Source of the DNA: Streptomyces sp. R21
Lineage (GTDB): Bacteria > Actinomycetota > Actinomycetes > Streptomycetales > Streptomycetaceae
DNA: 64,000 nt
NCBI RefSeq assembly: GCF_041051975.1
Contig: NZ_CP163435.1
Coordinates: 7,419,001-7,483,000 of the forward strand
Direction of reading: 5' to 3'
The notes under the pieces are model-generated. The model was not told the origin of the DNA and searched no databases. It saw only the letters and a program-made list of their open reading frames with translations. Made by a program: the position numbers and the translations under genes. Of the stretch, positions 25,046 to 34,827 are shown one piece after another; position 1 is the first letter of the stretch, and each line of letters begins with the position of its first letter.

Positions 25046-25116
25046 TTTGCACCCAGCAGAGGGCCAACGTCGTCCCTCGGCAGATGTCATATGCCACGAC
25101 GACGACGGGAGAGCCG

Positions 25117-28100
25117 ATGCGTACGCCGCGCCAGCCGTCCCAGCACTCCACGAACGGCCAGAACTGGTCCTTCATGGATGCTCGCCCTGCTGCGCAGGGT
25201 ATGTACGACCCCCGCAACGAGCACGACGCCTGTGGCGTCGGCTTCGTGGCCACCCTCACCGGCGAGGCGAGCCACGCGCTGGTCGAGCAGGCGCTCACGG
25301 TTCTGCGCAACCTGGAGCACCGCGGTGCCACCGGCTCCGAGCCCGACTCGGGTGACGGCGCGGGCATCCTGTCCCAGGTCCCCGACGCGTTCCTTCGTGA
25401 GGTCACGGGCTTCGAGCTGCCCGAGGCCGGTGCGTACGCCGTCGGTATCGCCTTCCTGCCGGGTGACGGCACCGCCGAAGCGGCCGCGCAGATCGACACC
25501 ATCGCCGCCGACGAGGGACTCACCGTCCTCGGCTGGCGCGAGGTCCCGGTCGCCCCCGAGCTGCTCGGCGCCACCGCCCGCTCGACGATGCCGGCCTTCC
25601 GCCAGATCTTCGTGACCGACGGCGCGAGCAGCGGCATCGACCTCGACCGCAAGGCGTTCGTACTGCGCAAGCGCGCCGAGCGCGAGGCCGACGTGTACTT
25701 CCCGTCGCTCTCCGCCCGCACGATCGTCTACAAGGGCATGCTGACCACCGGCCAGCTGGAGCCCTTCTTCCCGGACCTGTCCGACCGCCGCTTCGCCTCC
25801 GCGATCGCGCTCGTGCACTCCCGCTTCTCCACGAACACCTTCCCGAGCTGGCCGCTCGCCCACCCGTACCGCTTCGTCGCGCACAACGGTGAGATCAACA
25901 CGGTCAAGGGCAACCGCAACTGGATGAAGGCCCGCGAGTCGCAGCTCGTCTCCGACCTGTTCGGCAGCGAGAAGCTGGACCGCGTCTTCCCCGTCTGCAC
26001 CCCCGACGCCTCCGACTCCGCCTCCTTCGACGAGGTCCTGGAGCTGCTCCACCTCGGCGGCCGCTCGCTGCCGCACTCGGTGCTGATGATGATCCCGGAG
26101 GCGTGGGAGAACCACGACTCCATGGACCCGGCCCGCCGCGCCTTCTACCAGTTCCACGCCACGATGATGGAGCCCTGGGACGGCCCGGCCTGTGTCACCT
26201 TCACCGACGGCACCCAGGTCGGCGCGGTCCTCGACCGCAACGGCCTGCGCCCCGGTCGCTACTGGGTGACCGACGAGGGCCTCGTCGTCCTCGGCTCCGA
26301 GGTCGGCGTCCTCGACATCGACCCCGCGAAGGTCGTCCGCAAGGGCCGCCTGCAGCCCGGCAAGATGTTCCTCGTCGACACGGCCGAGCACCGCATCATC
26401 GAGGACGACGAGATCAAGGCCGGCCTCGCCACCGAGAAGCCGTACGCGGAGTGGCTGGAGGCCGGCGAGATCGAGCTGTCCGACCTGCCCGAGCGCGAGC
26501 ACATCGTGCACACGCACGCCTCGGTCACCCGTCGCCAGCAGACCTTCGGCTACACCGAGGAAGAGCTGCGCATCATCCTCGCGCCGATGGCCAAGGCCGC
26601 CGCCGAGCCGATCGGCTCGATGGGTACGGACACGCCGATCGCCGCGCTCTCGCAGCGCCCCCGGCTGCTCTTCGACTACTTCACCCAGCTGTTCGCGCAG
26701 GTCACCAACCCGCCGCTGGACGCGATCCGCGAAGAGCTCGTCACGTCGCTGCGTTCCTCGCTGGGCCCGCAGGGCAACCTTCTCGAGCCGACCGCCGCGT
26801 CCTGTCGTAGCGTCACCCTGCCCTTCCCGGTGATCGACAACGACGAGCTGGCCAAGCTCATCCACATCAACGCCGACGGCGACATGCCGGGCATGAAGGC
26901 CGCGACCCTGTCCGGCCTGTACCGGGTCTCCGGCGGTGGCGACTCCCTCGCTGCGCGCATCGAGGAGATCTGCACCGAGGCCGACGCGGCCATCGAGAAC
27001 GGCGCCCGTCTGATCGTCCTGTCGGACCGGCACTCCGACGCCGAGCACGCGCCGATCCCCTCGCTGCTGCTCACCGCGGCCGTCCACCACCACCTCATCC
27101 GCACCAAGCAGCGCACCCAGGTGGGCCTGCTGGTCGAGGCCGGCGACGTCCGCGAGGTCCACCACGTGGCCCTCCTCATCGGCTTCGGCGCCGCGGCCGT
27201 CAACCCGTACCTGGCGATGGAGTCCGTCGAGGACCTCGTCCGCGCAGGCACGTTCCTTCAGGGCATCGAGTCCGAGCAGGCCATCCGCAACCTGATCTAC
27301 GCGCTCGGCAAGGGCGTCCTCAAGGTCATGTCGAAGATGGGCATCTCGACCGTCGCCTCCTACCGCGGCGCCCAGGTCTTCGAGGCCGTCGGTCTCGAAA
27401 CGGCCTTCGTCGAGAAGTACTTCAACGGCACGGCCACGAAGATCGGCGGCGCCGGTCTCGACGTCATCGCCAAGGAGGTCGCAGCCCGGCACGCCAAGGC
27501 GTACCCCGCCTCCGGCATCGCGCCCGCGCACCGCGCCCTGGAGATCGGCGGCGAGTACCAGTGGCGCCGCGAGGGCGAGCCGCACCTGTTCGACCCGGAG
27601 ACGGTCTTCCGCCTCCAGCACTCGACGCGTACCGGCAGCTACGACATCTTCAAGAAGTACACGGACCGCGTGAACGAGCAGTCCGAGCGGCTGATGACGC
27701 TGCGCGGCCTGTTCGGCTTCAAGAGCGACCGGGAAGCGATCTCCATCGACGAGGTCGAGCCGGTCTCCGAGATCGTCAAGCGGTTCTCCACCGGTGCCAT
27801 GTCGTACGGCTCCATCTCGAAGGAAGCGCACGAGACGCTCGCCATCGCGATGAACCAGCTGGGCGGCAAGTCCAACACCGGTGAGGGCGGCGAGGACGCG
27901 GACCGTCTCTACGACCCGGCGCGGCGCTCCAGCATCAAGCAGGTCGCCTCCGGCCGCTTCGGTGTGACGTCGGAGTACCTCGTCAACGCGGACGACATCC
28001 AGATCAAGATGGCGCAGGGTGCCAAGCCCGGCGAGGGCGGCCAGCTGCCCGGCCACAAGGTCTACCCGTGGGTGGCCAAGACCCGTCACTCGACCCCGGG

Positions 28101-29709
28101 TGTCGGCCTGATCTCCCCGCCGCCGCACCACGACATCTACTCCATCGAGGACCTGGCCCAGCTGATCCACGACCTGAAGAACGCGAACCCGCAGGCGCGG
28201 ATTCACGTGAAGCTGGTCTCCGAGGTCGGCGTCGGCACGGTCGCCGCGGGTGTCTCCAAGGCGCACGCGGACGTCGTACTGATCTCCGGTCACGACGGTG
28301 GTACGGGTGCCTCCCCGCTCACCTCGCTGAAGCACGCGGGCGGTCCCTGGGAGCTCGGTCTCGCCGAGACCCAGCAGACGCTGCTGCTCAACGGCCTGCG
28401 CGACCGCATCGTCGTGCAGACCGACGGGCAGCTGAAGACCGGCCGTGACGTCGTCATCGCGGCGCTGCTCGGCGCCGAGGAGTTCGGTTTCGCGACCGCG
28501 CCGCTCGTCGTCTCCGGCTGCGTGATGATGCGCGTCTGCCACCTCGACACGTGCCCGGTCGGCATCGCCACGCAGAACCCGGTGCTGCGCGACCGGTTCG
28601 CCGGCAAGGCCGAGTACATCGTGAACTTCTTCAAGTTCATCGCCGAAGAGGTCCGCGAGATCCTCGCCGAGCTGGGCTTCCGCACCATCGAGGAGGCCGT
28701 CGGCCACGCCGGGGCGCTCGACGTGACCCGCGCCGTCGACCACTGGAAGGCGCAGGGCCTGGACCTGACCCCGCTCTTCTACGTGCCCGAGCTGCCCGAG
28801 GGCACGCCGCTGCACCAGGTCATCGAGCAGGACCACGGCCTGGAGAAGGCGCTCGACAACGAGCTGATCAAGCTCGCCGCCGACGCCCTAGCCGCGAACG
28901 CCGCGACCGACGCCCAGCCGGTCCGCGCCCAGGTCGCGATCCGCAACATCAACCGCACGGTCGGCACCATGCTCGGCCACGAGGTGACGAAGAAGTTCGG
29001 TGGCGCGGGCCTGCCCGACGACACCATCGACATCACCTTCACCGGCTCCGCGGGCCAGTCCTTCGGCGCCTTCCTGCCGCGCGGTGTCACGCTGCGCCTG
29101 GAGGGCGACGCCAACGACTACGTCGGCAAGGGCCTGTCCGGCGGCCGCGTCATCGTCCGCCCGGACCGGGGCGCCGACCACCTCGCGGAGTTCTCCACCA
29201 TCGCGGGCAACACCATCGCGTACGGCGCGACGGGCGGCGAGCTCTTCCTGCGTGGCCGCACCGGTGAGCGCTTCTGCGTCCGCAACTCGGGTGCCACGGT
29301 CGTCTCGGAGGGCGTGGGCGACCACGGCTGCGAGTACATGACCGGCGGTCACGCGGTGGTCCTCGGCGAGACGGGCCGCAACTTCGCCGCCGGTATGTCG
29401 GGCGGCATCGCCTACGTCGTCGACCTGAACCGCGACAACGTGAACGTCGCCAGCGCCGGCGCCGTCGAGGCCCTCGACGACACCGACAAGCAGTGGCTGC
29501 ACGACGTGGTGCGCCGCCACCAGGAGGAGACGGGCTCGACCGTAGCCGAGAAGCTCCTTGCCGAGTGGGACACCGCGGTGGACCGCTTCAGCAAGATCAT
29601 CCCCAGCACGTACAAGGCAGTGCTCGCCGCCAAGGACGCCGCCGAGCGAGCCGGACTCACCGAGTCCGAGATCACCGAGAAGATGATGGAGGCGGCGACC
29701 AATGGCTGA
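25117..29709 (+). CDS. gltB: Glutamate synthase large subunit GltB
   Basis: 1530-residue ferredoxin/NADPH-type glutamate synthase large chain. After a propeptide the Cys nucleophile is in NEHDACGVGF (residue 39 from this start). The N-terminal glutaminase runs to about 430, a central domain to about 780, the FMN-binding synthase domain follows (GGKSNTGEGGEDADR, GAKPGEGGQLPGHKV, SGHDGGTGASPL, Fe-S cysteines in CVMMRVCHLDTCPVGIA), and the GXGXG beta-helix ends it. ATG 25117 has GGGAGAG upstream; ATG 25084 would add 11 residues. It overlaps gltD by 8 bp. Confidence 0.97.
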   Translation: MRTPRQPSQHSTNGQNWSFMDARPAAQGMYDPRNEHDACGVGFVATLTGEASHALVEQALTVLRNLEHRGATGSEPDSGDGAGILSQVPDAFLREVTGFELPEAGAYAVGIAFLPGDGTAEAAAQIDTIAADEGLTVLGWREVPVAPELLGATARSTMPAFRQIFVTDGASSGIDLDRKAFVLRKRAEREADVYFPSLSARTIVYKGMLTTGQLEPFFPDLSDRRFASAIALVHSRFSTNTFPSWPLAHPYRFVAHNGEINTVKGNRNWMKARESQLVSDLFGSEKLDRVFPVCTPDASDSASFDEVLELLHLGGRSLPHSVLMMIPEAWENHDSMDPARRAFYQFHATMMEPWDGPACVTFTDGTQVGAVLDRNGLRPGRYWVTDEGLVVLGSEVGVLDIDPAKVVRKGRLQPGKMFLVDTAEHRIIEDDEIKAGLATEKPYAEWLEAGEIELSDLPEREHIVHTHASVTRRQQTFGYTEEELRIILAPMAKAAAEPIGSMGTDTPIAALSQRPRLLFDYFTQLFAQVTNPPLDAIREELVTSLRSSLGPQGNLLEPTAASCRSVTLPFPVIDNDELAKLIHINADGDMPGMKAATLSGLYRVSGGGDSLAARIEEICTEADAAIENGARLIVLSDRHSDAEHAPIPSLLLTAAVHHHLIRTKQRTQVGLLVEAGDVREVHHVALLIGFGAAAVNPYLAMESVEDLVRAGTFLQGIESEQAIRNLIYALGKGVLKVMSKMGISTVASYRGAQVFEAVGLETAFVEKYFNGTATKIGGAGLDVIAKEVAARHAKAYPASGIAPAHRALEIGGEYQWRREGEPHLFDPETVFRLQHSTRTGSYDIFKKYTDRVNEQSERLMTLRGLFGFKSDREAISIDEVEPVSEIVKRFSTGAMSYGSISKEAHETLAIAMNQLGGKSNTGEGGEDADRLYDPARRSSIKQVASGRFGVTSEYLVNADDIQIKMAQGAKPGEGGQLPGHKVYPWVAKTRHSTPGVGLISPPPHHDIYSIEDLAQLIHDLKNANPQARIHVKLVSEVGVGTVAAGVSKAHADVVLISGHDGGTGASPLTSLKHAGGPWELGLAETQQTLLLNGLRDRIVVQTDGQLKTGRDVVIAALLGAEEFGFATAPLVVSGCVMMRVCHLDTCPVGIATQNPVLRDRFAGKAEYIVNFFKFIAEEVREILAELGFRTIEEAVGHAGALDVTRAVDHWKAQGLDLTPLFYVPELPEGTPLHQVIEQDHGLEKALDNELIKLAADALAANAATDAQPVRAQVAIRNINRTVGTMLGHEVTKKFGGAGLPDDTIDITFTGSAGQSFGAFLPRGVTLRLEGDANDYVGKGLSGGRVIVRPDRGADHLAEFSTIAGNTIAYGATGGELFLRGRTGERFCVRNSGATVVSEGVGDHGCEYMTGGHAVVLGETGRNFAAGMSGGIAYVVDLNRDNVNVASAGAVEALDDTDKQWLHDVVRRHQEETGSTVAEKLLAEWDTAVDRFSKIIPSTYKAVLAAKDAAERAGLTESEITEKMMEAATNG

Positions 29710-31162
29710 TCCCAAGGGCTTTCTCAACCACGGCCGCGAGGTCGCCAGGACCCGTCCGGTCGAGGAGCGTGTGCGTGACTGGAACGAGGTCTACGTTCCG
29801 GGCTCGCTGCTCCCCATCATCCCCACGCAGGCCTCGCGCTGCATGGACTGCGGTATCCCGTTCTGCCACAACGGCTGTCCGCTCGGGAACCTGATCCCCG
29901 AGTGGAACGACTACGCGTACCGCGAGGACTGGTCCGCCGCGTCCGAGCGCCTGCACGCGACGAACAACTTCCCGGAGTTCACCGGTCGTCTGTGCCCGGC
30001 CCCTTGTGAGTCGGCGTGCGTCCTCGGCATCAACCAGCCCGCCGTGACGATCAAGAACGTCGAGGTCTCGATCATCGACAAGGCGTGGGACACGGGCGAT
30101 GTCGCCCCGCAGATCCCCGAGCGCCTGTCGGGCAAGACCGTCGCGGTCATCGGCTCGGGCCCGGCGGGTCTCGCCGCCGCCCAGCAGCTGACCCGGGCCG
30201 GCCACACGGTCGCCGTCTACGAGCGCGCGGACCGCATCGGAGGCCTTCTCCGGTACGGCATCCCCGAGTTCAAGATGGAGAAGCGGCACATCAACCGCCG
30301 TATCGAGCAGATGCGCGCGGAGGGCACCCGCTTCCGTACCGGCATCGAGATCGGCCGCGACCTCAAGGCGACCGACCTGCGCAAGCGGTACGACGCCGTG
30401 GTCATCGCCGCCGGTGCGACGACCGCGCGTGATCTCCCCGTCCCCGGCCGGGAGCTGACCGGCATCCACCAGGCCATGGAGTACCTGCCCCTGGCCAACA
30501 AGGTGCAGGAGGGCGACTTCGTGACGCCCCCGATCACCGCCGAGGGCAAGCACGTCGTGGTCATCGGCGGCGGCGACACCGGCGCGGACTGCGTGGGCAC
30601 CGCCCACCGCCAGGGCGCGGCCTCGGTCACGCAGCTGGAGATCATGCCGCAGCCCGGCGAGGAGCGGAACCCGGGCCAGCCCTGGCCGACGTTCCCCATG
30701 CTGTACAAGGTCACCTCCGCGCACGAGGAGGGCGGCGAGCGGGTCTACTCCGTCTCCACCACCCACTTCGAGGGTGACGAGGACGGCAACGTCCAGTGGC
30801 TGCACCTCACCGAGGTCGAGTTCATCGACGGCAAGCTGACCCCGAAGCCGGGCACGGAGCGCAAGATCCCCGCCCAGCTCGTCACGCTGGCCATGGGCTT
30901 CACCGGCACCGACGTCGAGAACGGCGTGGTCTCCCAGTTCGGCCTGGAGCTCGACGCCCGCGGCAACATCGCCCGCGACGCCGAGTTCGCGACCAACATC
31001 CCCGGCGTCTATGTCGCCGGTGACGCGGGTCGCGGCCAGTCCCTGATCGTCTGGGCCATCGCGGAGGGCCGCTCGGCCGCTCGCGGTGTGGATCGTTTCC
31101 TCACGGGTGCGAGTGACCTTCCGGCGCCGATTCGTCCGACGGACCGTTCGCTGGTGGTCTGA
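29702..31162 (+). CDS. gltD: Glutamate synthase small subunit GltD
   Basis: 486-residue flavoprotein passing NADPH electrons to GltB. N-terminal cysteines for a [4Fe-4S] cluster are in CMDCGIPFCHNGCPLGN and LCPAPCESAC; FAD and NADPH dinucleotide folds are at VIGSGPAGLAAAQQL and VVIGGGDTGADCVG; the C-terminal FAD motif is YVAGDAGRGQSLIVWAIAEGR. ATG lies inside the end of gltB. A hairpin follows at 31212-31254. Confidence 0.97.
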   Translation: MADPKGFLNHGREVARTRPVEERVRDWNEVYVPGSLLPIIPTQASRCMDCGIPFCHNGCPLGNLIPEWNDYAYREDWSAASERLHATNNFPEFTGRLCPAPCESACVLGINQPAVTIKNVEVSIIDKAWDTGDVAPQIPERLSGKTVAVIGSGPAGLAAAQQLTRAGHTVAVYERADRIGGLLRYGIPEFKMEKRHINRRIEQMRAEGTRFRTGIEIGRDLKATDLRKRYDAVVIAAGATTARDLPVPGRELTGIHQAMEYLPLANKVQEGDFVTPPITAEGKHVVVIGGGDTGADCVGTAHRQGAASVTQLEIMPQPGEERNPGQPWPTFPMLYKVTSAHEEGGERVYSVSTTHFEGDEDGNVQWLHLTEVEFIDGKLTPKPGTERKIPAQLVTLAMGFTGTDVENGVVSQFGLELDARGNIARDAEFATNIPGVYVAGDAGRGQSLIVWAIAEGRSAARGVDRFLTGASDLPAPIRPTDRSLVV

Positions 31163-31211
31163 CCCGTATCACCCCAATAGACGTCCCGCACAAAGGCGTG
31201 CGGAACACCAC

Positions 31212-31254
31212 GCGGCGCTTGCCTTGTCCCCGACCGGACACCGGCAGGCGCCGC
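31212..31254. terminator. Bidirectional hairpin between gltD and the convergent surface-protein gene
   Basis: GCGGCGCTTGCC pairs with GGCAGGCGCCGC over 12 bp with one G-U pair; an inner TGTCC/GGACA stem stacks within the loop. It lies 49 bp after gltD and 23 bp beyond the opposing stop. Confidence 0.75.
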
Positions 31255-31277
31255 GGCATGTCCGGGGACGGGTGGCG

Positions 31278-31997
31278 TCAACTCACCTTCAGGTCCTCGA
31301 ACTTGACGGTCGCGTCCTCGGTGTAGGCGCCCACTCTGCCCTGCAGGTAGGGGCGTTCGGTGTCGGTGAAGGTGACCAGGGGGTGGTCCGGGTGGTCGTC
31401 CGCCACCGTGACCGTGAGGACGGGGCCGTGCTGTTCCACGACGACCTTGTAGTCCTTGCCCACCGGGAACTGCTCCTTCCCCGTTGCCAGGAAGCGCTGG
31501 CCGCCGGGGTAGACGGGGTCACGCTTGCCCAGTTCCCAGCCGTTCGGCTTCAGGGTGATGTAGTAGAAGTGCTCGGGGTCCGTGTACGCCCAGACCAGCC
31601 ACGGCACTTCCCAGGGGTTGGGGGAGGGGTCGCGCAGTTGCCGGATCGTCCGCATCCGGGCCCCATAGCGCAGATCGCCGTACGAGGCCGTGCTGACCAC
31701 CAGTCCGGCGTGTGTGGTGCCGGGGTCCTCGGCCGCCATCGGCGACAGCGACAGCGAGTCGTTGTCGCCCGAGTTGGTGCCGTGGCCGTTGAACACCGAG
31801 AACCAGCGGCCGTGCGTGGAGCCGTCCATCCACGGCTTGACCGGTGCCGCGGTGTCCCCGCCCAGGCACTGGCTCAGCGTGATCGCCAGGACGGCGATCA
31901 GCGCGGCGGCCAGTGCCAGGAGGGCGAGGAAGCGTCCTCTCCGCTCCGGCGGACTCAGCGGAATCCGCCATGGGTGGCGCGGAGGCGACGAGGTCAT
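31278..31997 (-). CDS. Membrane-anchored or exported protein with a probable beta-sandwich domain
   Basis: 239-residue protein with a proline/arginine-rich cytoplasmic start, one hydrophobic segment (FLALLALAAALIAVLAITLSQ, about 24-44), then an extracytoplasmic domain with repeated beta-strand patterns ending GRVGAYTEDATVKFEDLKV. That ending resembles ConA/LamG-like or DUF1080 glycan-binding folds; this is a composition-level judgement. It overlaps the epimerase gene by an ATGA, so it belongs to the polysaccharide operon and may bind the polymer. The Cys after the hydrophobic segment does not fit a standard lipobox (LSQC). Confidence 0.6.
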   Translation of the reverse strand: MTSSPPRHPWRIPLSPPERRGRFLALLALAAALIAVLAITLSQCLGGDTAAPVKPWMDGSTHGRWFSVFNGHGTNSGDNDSLSLSPMAAEDPGTTHAGLVVSTASYGDLRYGARMRTIRQLRDPSPNPWEVPWLVWAYTDPEHFYYITLKPNGWELGKRDPVYPGGQRFLATGKEQFPVGKDYKVVVEQHGPVLTVTVADDHPDHPLVTFTDTERPYLQGRVGAYTEDATVKFEDLKVS

Positions 31998-33157
31998 GCC
32001 GTCGAGTATGGCCTCGGGGAGGCGAGCGTGACCGGTACATCAGCGGCGAAGTCCTCGGCCAGCTGGGCCAGCACGCGTTCCGCGGCCTTCCCGTCCCCGA
32101 ACGGGTTGCCCGCACGCGCCATGAGCCGGTACGCGGCGGGGTCGTCGAGCAGCGCCGTCGCGGCGCTCACGATGGCGTCCGGATCGGTGCCGACCAGCCG
32201 GGCCGCGCCCGCCTCCACCGCCTCCGGGCGCTCGGTGGTCGTCCGCAGCACGAGCGCCGGCTTGCTCAGGCTCGGCGCCTCCTCCTGAATGCCCCCGGAG
32301 TCCGTCAGCACGATGTCGCACTCGGCGAGGGTGGCGGCGAAGTCCACGTAACCGAGCGGCTCGATCAGGGAAATGCCGGTCCTGCCTTCGAGTTCGGGCA
32401 GCAGGACGTCCCGTACGGCGGGACTCTTGTGCAGTGGCAGGACGATCTCCACGTCCCCGCGCTCGGCGAGCCGGCACAGCGCCCGGCCCATGCCGCGCAT
32501 CCGGTCGCCCTGGTTCTCCCGGCGGTGCAGGGTCACCAGGATCCGCTTGGCGCCGGTGCGGAAGGCGGAGGTTCCGGAGCCCTCCGCGAGCACCCACAGA
32601 AGGTTGTCGATCACGGTGTTGCCGGTGGTGAACACCTGCTCCGCGGGCACGCCCTCGTCCAGCAGGTGCCTGGCGGCTTTGGACGTGGGAGCGAAGTGCC
32701 AGCGGGCGATGCGGCCGATGAGGCTGCGGTTGAGCTCCTCCGGGAAGGGGTTGTCGATGACTCCGGTGCGCAGCCCGGCCTCGACATGGGCGACCGGGAT
32801 CTTCTCGTAGAACGCGGCGAGGGCCCCGGCGAGCGCGGTCGTGGTGTCGCCCTGCACCACGACCAGGTCGGGCCGCTGCTGGCGCATGGCCTCGCCGAGC
32901 TCGCCGATCAGGCGGGCGGTCAGCTCGGACAGCTGCTGGCGGCTGCGCATCACGTCGAGGGCGATCCGGACGTCGACGCAGAGCAGCCCGAGCATCTGGT
33001 GGAGCATCTCGCGGTGCTGTCCGGTGGTGACCACGATCGGCTCGAACCGTGTGCTGGTGGACATGGCCCGCGCCACGGGCGCCAGTTTGATCGCCTCCGG
33101 CCGGGTGCCGAGTACAAGCATGGCGCGTACGGGCACGGCTTGCGGGTGTGTGGACAT
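31994..33157 (-). CDS. wecB: UDP-N-acetylglucosamine 2-epimerase (non-hydrolysing), WecB/MnaA type
   Basis: 387-residue GT-B-fold epimerase interconverting UDP-GlcNAc and UDP-ManNAc. Motifs: LGTRPEAIKLAPV at the N-terminus, VQGDTTTALAGALAAFYEKIPVAHVEAGLRTG, PEELNRSLIGRIA, LVTLHRRENQG, and DSGGIQEEAPSLSKPALVLRTTTERPE. All signature catalytic residues appear present. It would supply ManNAc-type precursor to the nearby GT2 synthase. The start ATG has an AAGGGGGGCCC upstream; 192 bp separate it from the GT2 gene. Confidence 0.93.
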   Translation of the reverse strand: MSTHPQAVPVRAMLVLGTRPEAIKLAPVARAMSTSTRFEPIVVTTGQHREMLHQMLGLLCVDVRIALDVMRSRQQLSELTARLIGELGEAMRQQRPDLVVVQGDTTTALAGALAAFYEKIPVAHVEAGLRTGVIDNPFPEELNRSLIGRIARWHFAPTSKAARHLLDEGVPAEQVFTTGNTVIDNLLWVLAEGSGTSAFRTGAKRILVTLHRRENQGDRMRGMGRALCRLAERGDVEIVLPLHKSPAVRDVLLPELEGRTGISLIEPLGYVDFAATLAECDIVLTDSGGIQEEAPSLSKPALVLRTTTERPEAVEAGAARLVGTDPDAIVSAATALLDDPAAYRLMARAGNPFGDGKAAERVLAQLAEDFAADVPVTLASPRPYSTA

Positions 33158-33210
33158 GGGCCCCCCTTGGGCATGCGCGAGCGCAGTCGCGCGAGGTTGA
33201 TCAGAGATCA

Positions 33211-33225
33211 GATGAGATGAGATGA
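33211..33225. repeat. Short GATGA tandem repeat upstream of wecB
   Basis: Three perfect GATGA units followed by a degenerate GAGAG unit, preceded by GATCAGAGATCA. It lies in the 192-bp gap between the GT2 and epimerase genes. Confidence 0.5.
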
Positions 33226-33349
33226 GAGAGCGGAATCGGCAACTCGCCGATGACAGAGCAGAGTTGAGGGGCGCACGAGCGGCGTGCGCTTGGAGAGGGA
33301 ACGGGAGCGCGCGGGGACTGGGCCACGCCCCGGAAGGGCCTGAAGAACC

Positions 33350-34594
33350 TCAGGTGCGGGCGGTCTTCAGCCAGCCCCGTTGACCGGTCAGCATCCGCCA
33401 GAACCCCCACCAGCCGGCGGCGAACCAGATGTAGCCGTAGAAGACGAAGACATGCGCGAGCAGCACCGAGCGGATCAGCCCGAGCTTCCGCTCACGCTTG
33501 GCGTACACGAAGCCGTATCCGTAGGCGGCCGTGAACGACAGCAGATACGGGCCCAGCAGCCACATCGGCGAGACGAGCGGGTGTCCCACCTGCACCGAGG
33601 CCACGATGGTGGCGCCGAGAGCGACGAGGAAGGACAGCGGCAGCAGCGAGGTGAGCAGGATGAGCACCGGGCTGGACAGGTGGTAGAGCAGGTCCAGTGC
33701 TGCCCGGGTCGGCACCTCCCGCAGGATGAGCGGGACGAGGTTCGCCGACTGCAAGTGGCCCTGGAACCAGCGGGATCGCTGCCGGATCAGGCGCTTGACG
33801 TCGAGCACGGCCTGCTGGGACACCGAGGCGGTGGTGCAGTGCTGGTTGGTCCAGCCCTTGGCCAGCAGCCGCACCCCGAGGTCGAGATCCTCGGTGAGGC
33901 TGTCGCTCCAAGGGCCGTCGCCGTCCAGCGTGTTGAGCGCCGACAGCCGCATGAACTGGCCGTTGCCGCCCATGCCGACGCTGCCGATGAAGCGCCGCGC
34001 ACTCTGGAAGACGTCGCCGTAGACGACGAACTCCATGTCCTGCATCCGGGCGAGGAGCCCCTCCTCGCGGTTGTACATACGGACGCAGATCTGCACCGCG
34101 CCCGTCTGCGGATCGTCGAAGCAGGGGTCCACCGACTGCACGACATGCGGATCGAGGCGCCCGTCGGCGTCGACCACGCAGAGCACGACGTCGGCGGGGT
34201 CGTGGCCCGCGAGCAGACCGGATTCCCGCAGGTGGCGCACCCCGTCGTTGAGTGCGGCTCCCTTGCCCCGGCGGGCGTTCGGCAGATTGCGCCGAAGCAG
34301 CCGGACCCGGTCGGGGTCGGCGGCAAGCGCTATCTCGCCCGTACGGTCGTCCGACGCGTCGTCGATGACCAGGGCCATGAAATTCCCGGCGGGCAGAGCG
34401 GTGATCCGCGCCAGGCTTTCGGAAAGCACTTTCTCCTCGTTGAGGCAGGCGAGGAGGAATACGTAGAAGCGTTCTCTTCGGGGTCCGCGCTCGCGGCGTA
34501 TTCTGCGCCGGGAGAGCGCGAACAGACTGGTGTTGTAGCAGCCGGCCATCACGATGAGCGTGATACTGGCCCAGAGGAACAGCTCATTGATCAT
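33350..34594 (-). CDS. Processive family-2 glycosyltransferase (PgaC/IcaA-like synthase)
   Basis: 414-residue membrane GT2. The sequence shows an N-terminal helix (WASITLIVMAGCY), VIDDASDDRT, the DAD motif in CVVDADGRLD, TED in SLTEDLDLG and QxxRW in IRQRSRWFQGHLQ, then about four C-terminal membrane segments. This D,D,D,QxxRW set marks polymerising synthases such as poly-GlcNAc and hyaluronan synthases. Start ATG has AGGAG 7 bp upstream. It overlaps the small membrane gene upstream by 11 bp. The likely product is a cell-surface aminosugar polymer; sugar identity is inference from the neighbouring epimerase. Confidence 0.88.
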   Translation of the reverse strand: MINELFLWASITLIVMAGCYNTSLFALSRRRIRRERGPRRERFYVFLLACLNEEKVLSESLARITALPAGNFMALVIDDASDDRTGEIALAADPDRVRLLRRNLPNARRGKGAALNDGVRHLRESGLLAGHDPADVVLCVVDADGRLDPHVVQSVDPCFDDPQTGAVQICVRMYNREEGLLARMQDMEFVVYGDVFQSARRFIGSVGMGGNGQFMRLSALNTLDGDGPWSDSLTEDLDLGVRLLAKGWTNQHCTTASVSQQAVLDVKRLIRQRSRWFQGHLQSANLVPLILREVPTRAALDLLYHLSSPVLILLTSLLPLSFLVALGATIVASVQVGHPLVSPMWLLGPYLLSFTAAYGYGFVYAKRERKLGLIRSVLLAHVFVFYGYIWFAAGWWGFWRMLTGQRGWLKTART

Positions 34595-34811
34595 GGCTGC
34601 TCCTGACGTTCGCCCGAGCTTCGCGTACCGTTCCCCTGCGCAGCCTGATCCGCGCAAGGATTATCAGCAACGCCGTCAGGCAATAGAACAGGAATCCGAT
34701 TCCAGCGGTTTCCTGCAATGCTTTGGCCAAAGGCATGCCGGGTATTGCCTCCGGCGCGGCCATCGCCCCTGCCAAGGGCAGAAGAGCCCCCAGGGCGGGT
34801 CGTCCGTACAT
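34584..34811 (-). CDS. Small membrane protein paired with the GT2 synthase
   Basis: 75-residue protein: a hydrophobic N-terminus (ALGALLPLAGAMAAPEA, possibly a signal or first helix), a second hydrophobic segment (GIGFLFYCLTALLIILARI) and a basic C-terminus. It overlaps the synthase gene by 11 bp, so synthesis is coupled. By analogy with PgaD/IcaD, small partners of GT2 synthases, it may stabilise or activate the enzyme; there is no sequence similarity I can point to. ATG 34811 has GGGGGGA just upstream. Confidence 0.7.
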   Translation of the reverse strand: MYGRPALGALLPLAGAMAAPEAIPGMPLAKALQETAGIGFLFYCLTALLIILARIRLRRGTVREARANVRSSHDQ

Positions 34812-34827
34812 CGTCCCCCCACTTTTC

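Larger units (their letters stand above)
24755..25116. other. 362-bp non-coding region upstream of gltB
   Basis: It contains the inverted repeat at 24763-24790, a small GCAGGC/GCCTGC hairpin at 24844-24861, and a GlnR-box-like site at 25030-25045. I found no convincing small gene in it, and no base-pairing strong enough to call a riboswitch. Two in-frame ATGs (25084 and further upstream) could extend GltB into it. Confidence 0.5.

Noticed and set aside
25087..28836. 1,249-codon minus-strand open frame opposite gltB
   Set aside because: Shadow of high-GC codon bias: the plus strand encodes an unmistakable glutamate synthase with intact motifs across the span.
33181..33240. GATGA repeat run as CRISPR or phase-variation tract
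   Set aside because: Only three short units, not in a coding region, and no spacers.
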